DNA of 64,000 nucleotides, taken from assembly GCF_000987835.1 (NCBI RefSeq), contig NZ_CP011308.1, forward strand, positions 1,054,001 through 1,118,000, in the 5' to 3' direction. The notes under the pieces were generated by a model. It was not told the origin of the DNA. It ran no database searches and worked only from the letters and a program-made list of their open reading frames with translations. The translations under genes and the position numbers were made by a program. The stretch comes from Sulfurovum lithotrophicum (GTDB taxonomy: Bacteria; Campylobacterota; Campylobacteria; Campylobacterales; Sulfurovaceae). Shown piece after piece: positions 27,948-36,558 of this stretch (its first letter is position 1; every line of letters begins with the position of its first letter).

Positions 27948-30581
27948 TCAGGCACCGAACCCTTCAAGCTCCGCATTGACCTTTGTTATTTTGTTTTGAG
28001 CCTCTTCAAGGGCTTTTTTATTCTCCGCAATGACCTGCTCGGGTGCGTTGGCAACGAATTTTTCATTGTTCAGCATACCCGAAAGCTTTTGTATTTCCTT
28101 TTCAAGTTTCTCTTTCTGCTTGGAAAGCTTGCCGATGATCGCAGACATGTCGATATCTTCCGTGGAGATCATCGTCTCCAAGCTGTCAGAGACATCGGTA
28201 ACACAGTTTGGCAGCTTTTCATCTACAAAAGTGATCTCTTCCACTTTTCCGAGCTTCTCTATGAAGGGCTTGAGCAGGGCTCTATCAGCTTCTTTGTTGA
28301 ACTTGATAGCCGCCTTTTCGATCTTCTGATTCCCTTTCTCGATGAGTGTTTTGCAACGTCTGACTGAGACGATCGCCTCAATGGCAAGGTTGAACTGCTC
28401 GGCGATTTCTTCATCGATCTCGGTCACTTTCGGGTAAGGCATGACCATAATGGAAGTAGCGTCACTAAGTTCAGTTCCGGAAAGTCTCTGATAGAGGTTT
28501 TCAGTGATGAACGGCATAAAAGGGTGAAGCAGCTTCAGCGACTCTTTGAAGATGCTTCCCAGTTCTGCCACACTCTCTTTGCTTGCTTTGCTCAGCTCAA
28601 TGCCCCAGTCACAGAACTCACCCCACATGAAGCGGTAGAGTGTGGTTGCCGCATCGTTGAAGTGGTATTGGTCGATGTAGTCTCTGGTCTCTTTGACCGC
28701 AAGGTTGAAACGGGAGAGCATGTAGCGTCCCAGCGGTGTGTTGATATTCCTTTGGTCCAGGTCTGTAAAAGTATCCTGGTTGAGTTGCAGATAATTGGCC
28801 GCATTGAAAAGCTTGTTGGTGAAGTTACGGCTCTGCTCGAGCTTCTCTTCGCTCAGCTTGATGTCGCGTCCCTGTACGGCAAGTACGGCAAGCGTAAACC
28901 TGAGTGCGTCAGTAGAATACTTCTCTATCATAACAAGCGGGTCGATGACATTCCCTTTGGATTTAGACATCTTTTCGCCTTTTTCATCTTTGACCAGTGC
29001 ATGCAGATAAATGTCTTTGAAAGGGAGTTCTCCGGTAATGTTCTCGCCCATCATCAACATTCTGGCAACCCAGAAGAAGAGAATGTCAAATCCGGTAATA
29101 AGAAGCTGGTTGGGGTAGAACTCTTTCATATCCTCCTCGAACCACTTTTCGTTCTTAAAGGCTTCACCGTTACCCCAGCCAAGTGTTGAGAAAGGCCAGA
29201 GTCCGGAAGAGAACCAGGTATCGAGCACATCTTCATCCTGATGGATATTGGTCGATCCGCATTTGATACATTTTATAGGTGTTTCCCCGTCAAAGGCAAA
29301 CTCTGCACCGCAGTCGTCGCAGTACATGACCGGTATCTGGTGTCCCCACCAGAGCTGACGGGAGATACACCAGTCACGCAGTTCACTCATCCATGCATTG
29401 TAAGAGTTGATCCAGTGAGAAGGAAAGAACTCCGCTTCACCGTTGTTGACTTTTTCGATGGATGCTTTGGCAAACTCTTTTTTGACGAACCACTGTTTGG
29501 AGATATAGGGTTCCACAATGTTCTTGCAGCGGTAGCAGTGCCCGACCTGATGGGCATGCTCTTCCACTTTTTCCACGAAACCTTCTTCTTCGAGTTTTGC
29601 CATAATGGGTTCTCTTGCTTCGAGACGCTCCATACCCGCGAACTCTCCGCACTCTTCGTTGAGAATACCTTTCTCATCGAAGATAGTGATGAAGTCGAGG
29701 TTATGTCTTTTGCCTACTTCGTAGTCGTTTGGGTCATGTGCCGGTGTAACTTTTACGACTCCCGTACCGAACTCCATATCGACGTGTTCATCGGCGATGA
29801 TCTTCACTTCACGTCCGATAAGTGGAAGTGTGACGCTCTTTCCAATGAGGTGTTTGTAGCGTTCATCGTTGGGATTGACCATCACGGCAGTATCTCCAAA
29901 ATAGGTCTCCGGACGTGTGGTTGCCACGATAACAAAGCCTGAACCGTCCGTCAGCGGATATCTGAGATGGTAAAGATGCCCCATATGGTCTTCATGTTCC
30001 ACTTCAATGTCGGAGAGGGCACCGTCATGGGTACACCAGTTGATCATGTAGTTCCCGCGGACAATATCGCCGTTGTCGTACATCTGCTTGAAAGATTTTT
30101 TGACGGCATTGGCCAGTCCTTCATCCATCGTGAAACGCTCACGGCTCCAGGCAGGTGATACACCGAGTTTTCTGAGCTGTTTGGTAATGGCATTCCCTGA
30201 ACTGTCTTTTTGCTGCCACGCTCTTTTGAGAAAGGCTTCTCTGCCTATCTCCTCTTTGGTGGTTCCTTCTGCCAGAAGCTGTTTCTCAACGACATTCTGT
30301 GTCGCGATCCCTGCATGGTCCGTACCGGGCTGCCAGAGTGTTTTGAACCCGTCCATTCTCTTGTAACGCACGATGATGTCCTGAAGGGTAAATGTCAGTC
30401 CGTGGCCGATGTGAAGGTGCCCGGTAACATTGGGAGGAGGCATCATGATACAGAAGTTCTTTCCCTTTTCCTGTATCTCCCGGTTGCCACCTGTCTCAAA
30501 ATATCCGCGTTCTTCCCAGATTTTGTAGTAGTTCTCTTCGATCTCTTTTGGATTGTAGACGTTCTTTTTTGTTTCACTCAC
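27948..30581 (-). CDS. valS: Valyl-tRNA synthetase
   Basis: Class I synthetase charging tRNA-Val, 877 residues, normal length. PPPNVTGHLHIGHG carries HIGH, EKMSKSKGNVIDP carries KMSKS, the CP1 editing domain is at about 190-330 (TTRPETYFGDTA), and a C-terminal coiled coil (about 810-877, KQKEKLEKEIQKL) clamps the tRNA. The start is GTG with AAGGA 7 bases upstream. A 14-bp palindrome (GCTAAACGTTTAGC, 30606-30619) sits just upstream; its role is unknown. Confidence 0.97.
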   Translation of the reverse strand: MSETKKNVYNPKEIEENYYKIWEERGYFETGGNREIQEKGKNFCIMMPPPNVTGHLHIGHGLTFTLQDIIVRYKRMDGFKTLWQPGTDHAGIATQNVVEKQLLAEGTTKEEIGREAFLKRAWQQKDSSGNAITKQLRKLGVSPAWSRERFTMDEGLANAVKKSFKQMYDNGDIVRGNYMINWCTHDGALSDIEVEHEDHMGHLYHLRYPLTDGSGFVIVATTRPETYFGDTAVMVNPNDERYKHLIGKSVTLPLIGREVKIIADEHVDMEFGTGVVKVTPAHDPNDYEVGKRHNLDFITIFDEKGILNEECGEFAGMERLEAREPIMAKLEEEGFVEKVEEHAHQVGHCYRCKNIVEPYISKQWFVKKEFAKASIEKVNNGEAEFFPSHWINSYNAWMSELRDWCISRQLWWGHQIPVMYCDDCGAEFAFDGETPIKCIKCGSTNIHQDEDVLDTWFSSGLWPFSTLGWGNGEAFKNEKWFEEDMKEFYPNQLLITGFDILFFWVARMLMMGENITGELPFKDIYLHALVKDEKGEKMSKSKGNVIDPLVMIEKYSTDALRFTLAVLAVQGRDIKLSEEKLEQSRNFTNKLFNAANYLQLNQDTFTDLDQRNINTPLGRYMLSRFNLAVKETRDYIDQYHFNDAATTLYRFMWGEFCDWGIELSKASKESVAELGSIFKESLKLLHPFMPFITENLYQRLSGTELSDATSIMVMPYPKVTEIDEEIAEQFNLAIEAIVSVRRCKTLIEKGNQKIEKAAIKFNKEADRALLKPFIEKLGKVEEITFVDEKLPNCVTDVSDSLETMISTEDIDMSAIIGKLSKQKEKLEKEIQKLSGMLNNEKFVANAPEQVIAENKKALEEAQNKITKVNAELEGFGA

Positions 30582-30674
30582 TAACGATCCTTCTAAACAC
30601 TAAACGCTAAACGTTTAGCTCTATATTTGCCGCGATTATATCTAAATGGTGCTTTTTCTTTTATGGGCAGTCAT

Positions 30675-30872
30675 TCATATCTTTTGGTCTTTGCCAAAAA
30701 AGTAGTAAATGGCTGCGCCGAGAAAGTAGAGAAAAAAGACAAGGATAAACCAGATGATCTTTGTTGCAGAGTCTTTAAAGTCACTTTTAACTATATCTAT
30801 CAATGCCCACAGCCAGAAGATGAAAACTGCCAGGCCGATCAGCATTCCTATCATTGCACCTATTGCTTCCAT
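30675..30872 (-). CDS. Small membrane protein, PLD-nuclease N-terminal type
   Basis: A 65-residue protein with two hydrophobic helices (about 5-27 and 38-60) and the pattern FWLWALIDIVKSDF...KIIWFILVFFLYFLGAAIYYFFGK. This matches the PLDc_N domain that anchors cardiolipin synthases but is often found alone. GGAG stands 8 bases before the ATG. The function of the solo form is unknown. Confidence 0.75.
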   Translation of the reverse strand: MEAIGAMIGMLIGLAVFIFWLWALIDIVKSDFKDSATKIIWFILVFFLYFLGAAIYYFFGKDQKI

Positions 30873-30895
30873 GGTTTACTCCTGTATGTCACTGT

Positions 30896-31747
30896 CTAAA
30901 ACAGCGGTGTTTTGTTTTGTTTGTGCCATTTGAGGATGCTTTTCCATGCTTCCTCAGCTGTTTCTGCATAGGAAAAAATATCGAGGTCCTCTTTTGCGAT
31001 GACACCTTCTTCATATAAGAATTCAAAATCGATGATCCTCTCCCAATAGGAACGGCAAACCAGTACCACTGGGATGGGAGGGTTCTTTCCTGTTTGTATC
31101 AGGGTAAGCAGATCGAAGAGTTCGTCGAGAGTTCCAAAGCCTCCCGGAAATACTACAAGTGCCTTTGCACGCTGCATAAAATGCAGCTTTCGTATGGCAA
31201 AATAGCGGAAATGAAAGCTTAGTTCAGGTGTGATATAGGGATTTGGCTCCTGTTCATGAGGAAGTTCGATGTTCAGTCCGATAGATTTGGCACCGACTTC
31301 ATGCGCACCGCGGTTTGCTGCTTCCATAATGCCGGGCCCTCCGCCGGTCATCAATGTGACATAGGTGTCATCAGGACCTTTGCCTGCTTTGCCCACCAAT
31401 TTTCCAAAATGGCGTGCTTCTTCATAGTAATGGCTCTTCTCCACGATCCTTTCTGCCGAACGAAGCTGGGCAAGCAGTGCTTCTGAATTGGGTTTTGATT
31501 TGAATTTTTTCTTGATCTTCTCCAGTTTTTTGAGTGCTTCATCAAAAGGGATGACACGCGCACTTCCAAAAACGACAATGGTATGTTCTATGCCATCATT
31601 TTTGAGTTTTGTTTCCGCTTTGAGATAGTCAAGCTCCAGCCTTACCCCCCGGGCATCATTGGAATAGAGGAATGCTTCATCCTCTTTTGTATATCTATGT
31701 ATAATAGTATGATTATTCTTCAGTGTTTTTTTGTTATTTTTCTTCAT
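30896..31747 (-). CDS. LOG-family protein (TIGR00730, lysine decarboxylase-like)
   Basis: A 283-residue protein with the LOG signature MTGGGPGIMEAANRGA and PGGFGTLDELFD, plus an N-terminal extension of about 70 residues. LOG proteins are nucleoside 5'-monophosphate phosphoribohydrolases; many bacterial members were long misnamed lysine decarboxylases. The substrate here is unknown. It is divergent from pfkA; a minus-strand TATAAT at 31754-31759 lies close upstream of its ATG. Confidence 0.88.
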   Translation of the reverse strand: MKKNNKKTLKNNHTIIHRYTKEDEAFLYSNDARGVRLELDYLKAETKLKNDGIEHTIVVFGSARVIPFDEALKKLEKIKKKFKSKPNSEALLAQLRSAERIVEKSHYYEEARHFGKLVGKAGKGPDDTYVTLMTGGGPGIMEAANRGAHEVGAKSIGLNIELPHEQEPNPYITPELSFHFRYFAIRKLHFMQRAKALVVFPGGFGTLDELFDLLTLIQTGKNPPIPVVLVCRSYWERIIDFEFLYEEGVIAKEDLDIFSYAETAEEAWKSILKWHKQNKTPLF

Positions 31748-31772
31748 GCAAATATTATACAGTCAATCATGT

Positions 31773-31778
31773 TATAAT
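31773..31778 (+). promoter_or_regulatory. Probable -10 box of pfkA
   Basis: Perfect TATAAT about 59 bases upstream of the pfkA ATG. The transcript would carry the 12-bp tandem repeat at 31789-31812 in its leader. Confidence 0.4.
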
Positions 31779-31788
31779 TATCATAGAA

Positions 31789-31812
31789 GTAAGTGAAAAA
31801 GTAAGTGAAAAA
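31789..31812. repeat. Two perfect 12-bp tandem repeats in the pfkA leader
   Basis: GTAAGTGAAAAA occurs twice without a gap, between the -10 box and the start codon of pfkA. It could be a slipped-strand duplication; a regulatory role is not shown. Confidence 0.8.
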
Positions 31813-31836
31813 TAGATAATACAGTAAAGAGAAAAA

Positions 31837-32820
31837 ATGAAAAATATTGCGATACTTTGTTCAGGAGGGGATGTTTCCGGGATGAATGCGGCATTGAAAA
31901 GGTTTGTCGACTATGCTTTCGATCAGGGAATGAGACCTTTTTTTGTCGAGAATGGCTATGAAGGCTTGATCGACAACAAGATAAGTGCAGCTGCCTACAG
32001 TGATGTAGCCGGTATCATTTCCATTGGAGGCACTAAAATACGGACTTCAAGATCTGAACGTTTCAAGGAATCATCCTACAGGCAAATAGCACTGGAAAAT
32101 CTCCGTGAACACGGTATAACCGGCCTTGTAGTCCTGGGAGGTGACGGTTCTTTCAAAGGTATGCAGAAGCTTTCAGAAGAATGTAACGACATCGGTTTTA
32201 TAGGGATTCCTTCAACTATTGATAATGATATTGCCGGCACACAGTACTGTCTCGGAGTCGATACGGCACTGAATGCCATCAGGGTGGCGATCGATTCCAT
32301 CCGCGATACCGCCTCCTCATTCGGTCGGGCATTTGTCATTGAAGTAATGGGGAGGGAGTGCGGCTATCTGGCACTTGTCTCGGCCCTTACCTCAGGTGCA
32401 GAGATGTGCCTGATACCTGAGGTTCCCTATAATCTTGAAGTCTATAAAGAAGAGTTCCTCGAAGAGAAAGAGCAGGGCAGGTCCTACTTTATCGCTATCG
32501 TTTCCGAAGCATTGAAAAATACCGAACAGATCGTCCAATGGTTCGAAGAGGAGATCGCTATAGAGTCACGCATGACAGTGTTGGGACACATCCAGCGAGG
32601 AGGCATTCCGACCGTGCATGACCGCCTGATGGCTTTTCATTTTGTTACCACTGCCATTGATGCGCTGCGTGAGGGAATCAAAAGCACAGTGGTCTGTTAT
32701 GATGACGGTATGTTTCTCTGCAAAGACATAAAGGATGTCGCCTTCAAAAAGTACATGATAGATGAGGACCTGTTAGCGTTGGGAAAAGAATTTGAATCAC
32801 CACAGCATAAACAGGTATAA
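31837..32820 (+). CDS. pfkA: ATP-dependent 6-phosphofructokinase
   Basis: Phosphorylates fructose 6-phosphate to the 1,6-bisphosphate in glycolysis. The 327-residue protein has CSGGDVSGMNAA at the start, GGDGSFKG near residue 101 (Gly after GGD, as in ATP-users rather than the Asp of PPi-users), PSTIDNDIAGT with the catalytic Asp, MGRECGYLA and LGHIQRGG. The SD is AAAGAG. Several Campylobacterota, such as C. jejuni, lack this enzyme, so its presence suggests glycogen or sugar breakdown in an otherwise gluconeogenic or autotrophic lineage. Confidence 0.93.
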   Translation: MKNIAILCSGGDVSGMNAALKRFVDYAFDQGMRPFFVENGYEGLIDNKISAAAYSDVAGIISIGGTKIRTSRSERFKESSYRQIALENLREHGITGLVVLGGDGSFKGMQKLSEECNDIGFIGIPSTIDNDIAGTQYCLGVDTALNAIRVAIDSIRDTASSFGRAFVIEVMGRECGYLALVSALTSGAEMCLIPEVPYNLEVYKEEFLEEKEQGRSYFIAIVSEALKNTEQIVQWFEEEIAIESRMTVLGHIQRGGIPTVHDRLMAFHFVTTAIDALREGIKSTVVCYDDGMFLCKDIKDVAFKKYMIDEDLLALGKEFESPQHKQV

Positions 32821-32856
32821 TTCCAAATAAACCATTAAGAAAAAAGGATACATATA

Positions 32857-33051
32857 ATGAAAGAAAAAATTGATAAGGTAATAGAAAAAGTAGAAAAATC
32901 AGATAAGGTGACCCCAGAAGACAAACCTTTGATCATACAGAAGCTCAAAGAGTGGAGGGAAGAAGACAATGCCATTAACGATATTGCCGTTAGATTCGAG
33001 AACTGGTGGATGGAGGTCGAACCGATCTTCGCTGAGATGGGATTGGTGTAA
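32857..33051 (+). CDS. Small helical hypothetical protein
   Basis: A 64-residue, very charged protein (18 or so Lys/Glu in the first 45 residues) predicted to be helical, with a conserved-looking aromatic patch RFENWWMEVEPIF. AAAGGA is its SD, 8 bases before the ATG. The next small gene begins at the base after its stop. I do not recognise a family. Confidence 0.6.
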   Translation: MKEKIDKVIEKVEKSDKVTPEDKPLIIQKLKEWREEDNAINDIAVRFENWWMEVEPIFAEMGLV

Positions 33052-33240
33052 TTGACATTCTATACCCAGTACACCTATGAGAAAAAATGGGTGAGAACGA
33101 GTGAAAAAGATGCTTTAAAAATGATTACTGAAGAAATGCCGGAAACAGATCCTAAATCAACGCTTCAGTATATTCTCTCGGAGATCAAAAAAGGCAAGAC
33201 CGTCACACTGGGTACGTGCCGCTTTCGCCTGGAAGCTTAA
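33052..33240 (+). CDS. Small hypothetical protein with TTG start
   Basis: A 62-residue soluble protein starting with TTG directly after the preceding stop codon, so probably translated by re-initiation (GGGATTGG is a weak SD). It has an alternating polar pattern and ends GKTVTLGTCRFRLEA, with one Cys. No family recognised. A shorter version from an internal ATG at 33121 cannot be excluded. Confidence 0.5.
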   Translation: MTFYTQYTYEKKWVRTSEKDALKMITEEMPETDPKSTLQYILSEIKKGKTVTLGTCRFRLEA

Positions 33241-33343
33241 AAAGAACCTCTCTTAACAGGTAACTGCGGAAACTACCTGAATGCACACGCTTTACACAGT
33301 CAAATCCTATAATAATCCCAATGAAAAACCTTAGGGGAGCAGT

Positions 33344-33784
33344 ATGAAAGATTTCTTTGCTGAAGCGGCGGTATTGTTATCTTACCCGCAGAACCTGGTA
33401 CGTTTACTGGTCCGGCTGGTGCTGGCCTATGGCTTTGCCAAACCGGCACTGATGAAAATAAACAATTTGAAAGAGACGGTACAGTGGTTTGAGAGTATCT
33501 CCATACCCTTCCCGCTTTTGTCGGCTTATCTTGTCTCCGGCATAGAGCTCATGGGAATTGTCTTTCTCATACTGGGGCTTTATACCCGCATGGTTTCGGT
33601 ACTGCTGGCCTGTGTGATGCTGGGTGCCATTCTTTTCGTCCATCTGCAGTATGGGTTCTCTGTCGCCGACAACGGTTTTGAAATACCTCTCTATTATTTT
33701 ATTTTCCTGATTTTCCTTGCCTCCTACGGTGCAGGAAAATACAGTCTGGACAGAGTGATCTTCAAGGATGGTACAGATGAATAA
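33344..33784 (+). CDS. DoxX family membrane protein
   Basis: A 146-residue protein with four hydrophobic helices and the DoxX pattern LVRLVLAYGFAKPALMKI...ISIPFPLLSAYLVSGIELMG...LGLYTRMVSVLLA. DoxX-type proteins are small membrane proteins linked in some bacteria to quinone or thiosulfate oxidation and redox balance. The SD GGGGAG is 7 bases before the ATG. Its stop overlaps the start of the next gene by 8 bases. Confidence 0.85.
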   Translation: MKDFFAEAAVLLSYPQNLVRLLVRLVLAYGFAKPALMKINNLKETVQWFESISIPFPLLSAYLVSGIELMGIVFLILGLYTRMVSVLLACVMLGAILFVHLQYGFSVADNGFEIPLYYFIFLIFLASYGAGKYSLDRVIFKDGTDE

Positions 33785-35465
33785 AGAGCATCTGATGGAA
33801 CATTTCCCTCTTTTTGCATCTGACTGGAGCGTATTGATCAAGCTTTCCATTGTCACTATTCTTATTATATTTATCATGGTGGCCATTTATGACAGGTTCA
33901 TACAGAGAAAGAATCAGCTTCTCATCAACTACCCGCTTATCGGACGATTATGTTACTTCTTCTATATGCTGCGCGGCCCCATGCGTCAGTACTTCGGGGA
34001 TGAGACTTTTTATGATTCTTTCGAAAAGCTGCTTTGGATCAACAAGGTCGCAAAGAAAGAGAGCCCCTACCTCTCTTTTTCACCGACCAAACCCTATGCC
34101 AATCAGATGATACTGTTCAAACATGCCAATTTTGTCAAAGAGGTAGATGAAGTGCAGGAAGCTTTTTCCGTTACATTCGGAGAGAAGAGAAAAATTCCCT
34201 ATATCAGTCGAAGTATCATAGGACGTTCGGCCATGAGTGACGGTGCTATCTCGCCGGAGGGGACACGGGCTTTTTCCATCGGTGCCTATAAAGGACAATT
34301 TCCCATCAACACCGGAGAGGGCGGGCTCACGTCGAATTTTCTGGCCTCTTTGAACGTGGAGGATTGTAACTGTACCGACTACCTCGAGATCAGAAAAGGG
34401 ACGGTCTTTGCAAGGTCTGTCTATAGGCTTTTATGTTTTTTCAGCAACAAAGAGATAGCCCAGCGTGTCTACAGAAAGATGGTCGTAAGACAGAAAGACA
34501 GGGGTACTTTTATATTTGACAACAAAAAACTGCTCTATTTCCGTATAGACTGGACGCAGGATCTCTCCTATTTCCCAACAGAAGTACCGCATTCCGTACC
34601 GGATATCACCTTTCAGATGGGTTCCGGCCTGTACGGAGTACGTGATGAAAAAGGTGAATTCGATGCCGAACGCTACCGGAAAGTGATGCGATTCTGCCGT
34701 ATGACCGAGGTGAAACTCGCACAGGGGGCCAAGCAGACAGGCGGAAAACTTCTGGCAGTGAAAGTGAGTGATGATATTGCCTATTACAGGGGTATACCTG
34801 CGCACAAGGACCTCATAAGCCCCAACCGTTTTCCTTATGCCAAAGATATGGATACTTTTTTTGATTTCATCTCTGAACTGCAGGAACTCTCTGATAAACC
34901 GGTAGGTTTCAAGATAGTTATTTCGACCAGAGAAGACTTTGAACGCTATGCCGAGGTACTCAAAGAGAGAAAAGATGCCGGTAAAAGCATTGTCGATTTC
35001 CTTACCATAGACGGAGGTGATGGTGGCTCTGCAACTGCTCCGCTGGAGATGATGAGCAAGATCGGACTTCCCATACGTGCAGCCCTGCAGATCGTGATCG
35101 AGGTGTTGGAAACGTATGGTCTTCGGGATAATATCAGGGTTATCGCTGCGGAAAAAGTCCTTACTCCCGATGATGTGATTGAACTTTTGTGCTACGGGGC
35201 AGACTTTATCAATATTGCCAGAGGATTTATGATCTCTGCCGGGTGTATTCGTGCCAGAGAATGTTCCGGAGCGGGAGGGCGAAACTGTCCTGTCGGGCTT
35301 GCTACGATGGATGAAGGAAAGCGGAGCAAGTACCTGGTACTTCAAAAAGCCAAAAGTGTTGCCAATTATCATCATGAACTGCTATACGGCATACGTTCAC
35401 TCCTTGCGGTCATGGGTAAGAGCAGTGTCAATGAACTTTCCATGAATGATCTGAACCAGCGTTAA
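33777..35465 (+). CDS. FMN-binding glutamate synthase family protein
   Basis: A 562-residue membrane-anchored homologue of the central/FMN domain of glutamate synthase, lacking the glutaminase domain. A TM helix (about 17-38) precedes the barrel, which has FLTIDGGDGGSATAPLEM, GADFINIARGFM and a Cys cluster GCIRARECSGAGGRNCPVGLAT that fits the 3Fe-4S site. Such stand-alone proteins are widespread and their reaction is not established. The ATG at 33777 has AAGGA 8 bases upstream, better than the in-frame ATG at 33768. Confidence 0.88.
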   Translation: MNKEHLMEHFPLFASDWSVLIKLSIVTILIIFIMVAIYDRFIQRKNQLLINYPLIGRLCYFFYMLRGPMRQYFGDETFYDSFEKLLWINKVAKKESPYLSFSPTKPYANQMILFKHANFVKEVDEVQEAFSVTFGEKRKIPYISRSIIGRSAMSDGAISPEGTRAFSIGAYKGQFPINTGEGGLTSNFLASLNVEDCNCTDYLEIRKGTVFARSVYRLLCFFSNKEIAQRVYRKMVVRQKDRGTFIFDNKKLLYFRIDWTQDLSYFPTEVPHSVPDITFQMGSGLYGVRDEKGEFDAERYRKVMRFCRMTEVKLAQGAKQTGGKLLAVKVSDDIAYYRGIPAHKDLISPNRFPYAKDMDTFFDFISELQELSDKPVGFKIVISTREDFERYAEVLKERKDAGKSIVDFLTIDGGDGGSATAPLEMMSKIGLPIRAALQIVIEVLETYGLRDNIRVIAAEKVLTPDDVIELLCYGADFINIARGFMISAGCIRARECSGAGGRNCPVGLATMDEGKRSKYLVLQKAKSVANYHHELLYGIRSLLAVMGKSSVNELSMNDLNQR

Positions 35466-35487
35466 AAAACCGTTAAACTTTACTTTC

Positions 35488-35493
35488 TATAAT
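35488..35493 (+). promoter_or_regulatory. Probable -10 box of the exported Hsp20 gene
   Basis: TATAAT 28 bases before the ATG, in a short intergenic gap. It gives a leader of about 21 nt that ends with the SD AAGGAG. I see no HspR-type site here, unlike clpB. Confidence 0.45.
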
Positions 35494-35520
35494 GTGAAAA
35501 ACAGTTATAAGGAGCAATTC

Positions 35521-36264
35521 ATGTTAAAGAAAAAATTATTACTTTTGGCCTTACCGGTCGTAACTGCACTCTCCCTTCATGCAAGTGATCCGTTCAATGA
35601 TCCATTCTTCAATGATCCGTTCGGAGATGATATATTCAAAGAGATGATGCAGATGCAAAAAAATATGGACAAAATGTTCGAGAGAATGCAGCATCGCATG
35701 AATCAGCGTTCATCAGGCCTTGTAAGCCCACTGGGAACCTACAAAATGGCCGTACAGAACCAGCTTGTGGATAAAGGTGATCATTATGAACTTGTGACCA
35801 GTATCCCTGAAAGTAAAGAGAACCATATCGATATCAATACTGCCAATGGTATGATGAACATTACTGCGAAGATCGTGCAGAAGAAAGAAGAGAAGAATCA
35901 ATATGGTGTAAGCCAGTCTCGCTCGGTCAGAATGTACCAGCAAAGTACTTCCCTTCCTGTCGATGCTGATGAATCAGTGATTAGTACAGCCTATAAAAAT
36001 GGAAAATTGCTTATAAGTATAGGTAAGAAAAAATCAGCTGTAAAAACCAATAAAGTCGGTACGGTACCAACGTTAATGAAACGTGAGAAAACCAATGCGA
36101 AGGTAGTGGTGCCTAAACCAAACTATGAAAAGAAAGAGGTGAAAAAACAGGGAAGCTCAGAGATTACAGAAGAGAAAAAAGAGCAGAAAAACACACCTCA
36201 GAAAGAAGGTAATGTTACGATTAAACCTATGAAAATAAAAAGTGATATTCCTACAATGAGTTAA
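35521..36264 (+). CDS. Exported Hsp20/alpha-crystallin-like protein
   Basis: A 247-residue protein with an N-terminal signal peptide (about 1-21, cleavage near HASDP), so it is probably periplasmic. A DPF-repeat segment and a Met-rich helix follow (about 22-70). An alpha-crystallin-like domain spans about 80-175: YELVTSIPESKENHIDI, then STSLPVDADESVISTAY and KNGKLLISIGKK, the classic end of Hsp20 domains. The tail is Lys-rich and disordered. Hsp20 proteins hold unfolding clients without ATP, and export is unusual for the family. AAGGAG sits 6 bases before the ATG. Confidence 0.82.
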   Translation: MLKKKLLLLALPVVTALSLHASDPFNDPFFNDPFGDDIFKEMMQMQKNMDKMFERMQHRMNQRSSGLVSPLGTYKMAVQNQLVDKGDHYELVTSIPESKENHIDINTANGMMNITAKIVQKKEEKNQYGVSQSRSVRMYQQSTSLPVDADESVISTAYKNGKLLISIGKKKSAVKTNKVGTVPTLMKREKTNAKVVVPKPNYEKKEVKKQGSSEITEEKKEQKNTPQKEGNVTIKPMKIKSDIPTMS

Positions 36265-36268
36265 AGTG

Positions 36269-36290
36269 GAGCAGGCCATTCGGCTTGCTC
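36269..36290. terminator. Hairpin after the Hsp20 gene
   Basis: A 9-bp stem (GAGCAGGCC/GGCTTGCTC, one G-U pair on the plus-strand RNA) with an ATTC loop, 5 bases past the stop codon. No U-tract follows, so it may be a weak terminator or mRNA-end stabiliser, perhaps shared with the convergent small gene. Confidence 0.5.
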
Positions 36291-36312
36291 AACAGTTGAA
36301 ATAGCGTCAGGA

Positions 36313-36453
36313 TCACTTCTTTTTCTTTTTTTCGGCTCTCTCTTTTTTCTTGTAGTCTTTGATGTGTTTTTTTATCTCCTGTTTCAACTCTTTTCTATAT
36401 CTGTTTTCGAACTCTTTTTTGATGATCTTCTTGATCTTCTTCTTTTTTAGCAT
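36313..36453 (-). CDS. 46-residue Lys-rich small protein
   Basis: A short frame beginning MLKKKKIKKIIKKEF and ending KKKERAEKKKKK, about half Lys/Arg. AAGG is 8 bases before the ATG, and it fills an otherwise empty gap. The strong basic helical composition suggests a nucleic-acid or ribosome-binding small protein, or an anionic-membrane-binding peptide; this is inference. Low sequence complexity means the frame could also be fortuitous, but start, SD and stop are all in order. Confidence 0.55.
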   Translation of the reverse strand: MLKKKKIKKIIKKEFENRYRKELKQEIKKHIKDYKKKERAEKKKKK

Positions 36454-36558
36454 TTTAGATCCTTTGAAGTGTTTTGGGAAGATTATATGATTAATAATCT
36501 TTCCTTAAATTATATAATAGTGCAAAAAGACTTAAAGGTATGGGATAGCCTGAATTGT

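Noticed and set aside
30606-30619. 14-bp palindrome GCTAAACGTTTAGC upstream of valS as an operator
   Set aside because: It lies within a run of simple CTAAAC repeats that can make a palindrome by chance, and no promoter hexamer is placed around it; kept only as a note under valS.
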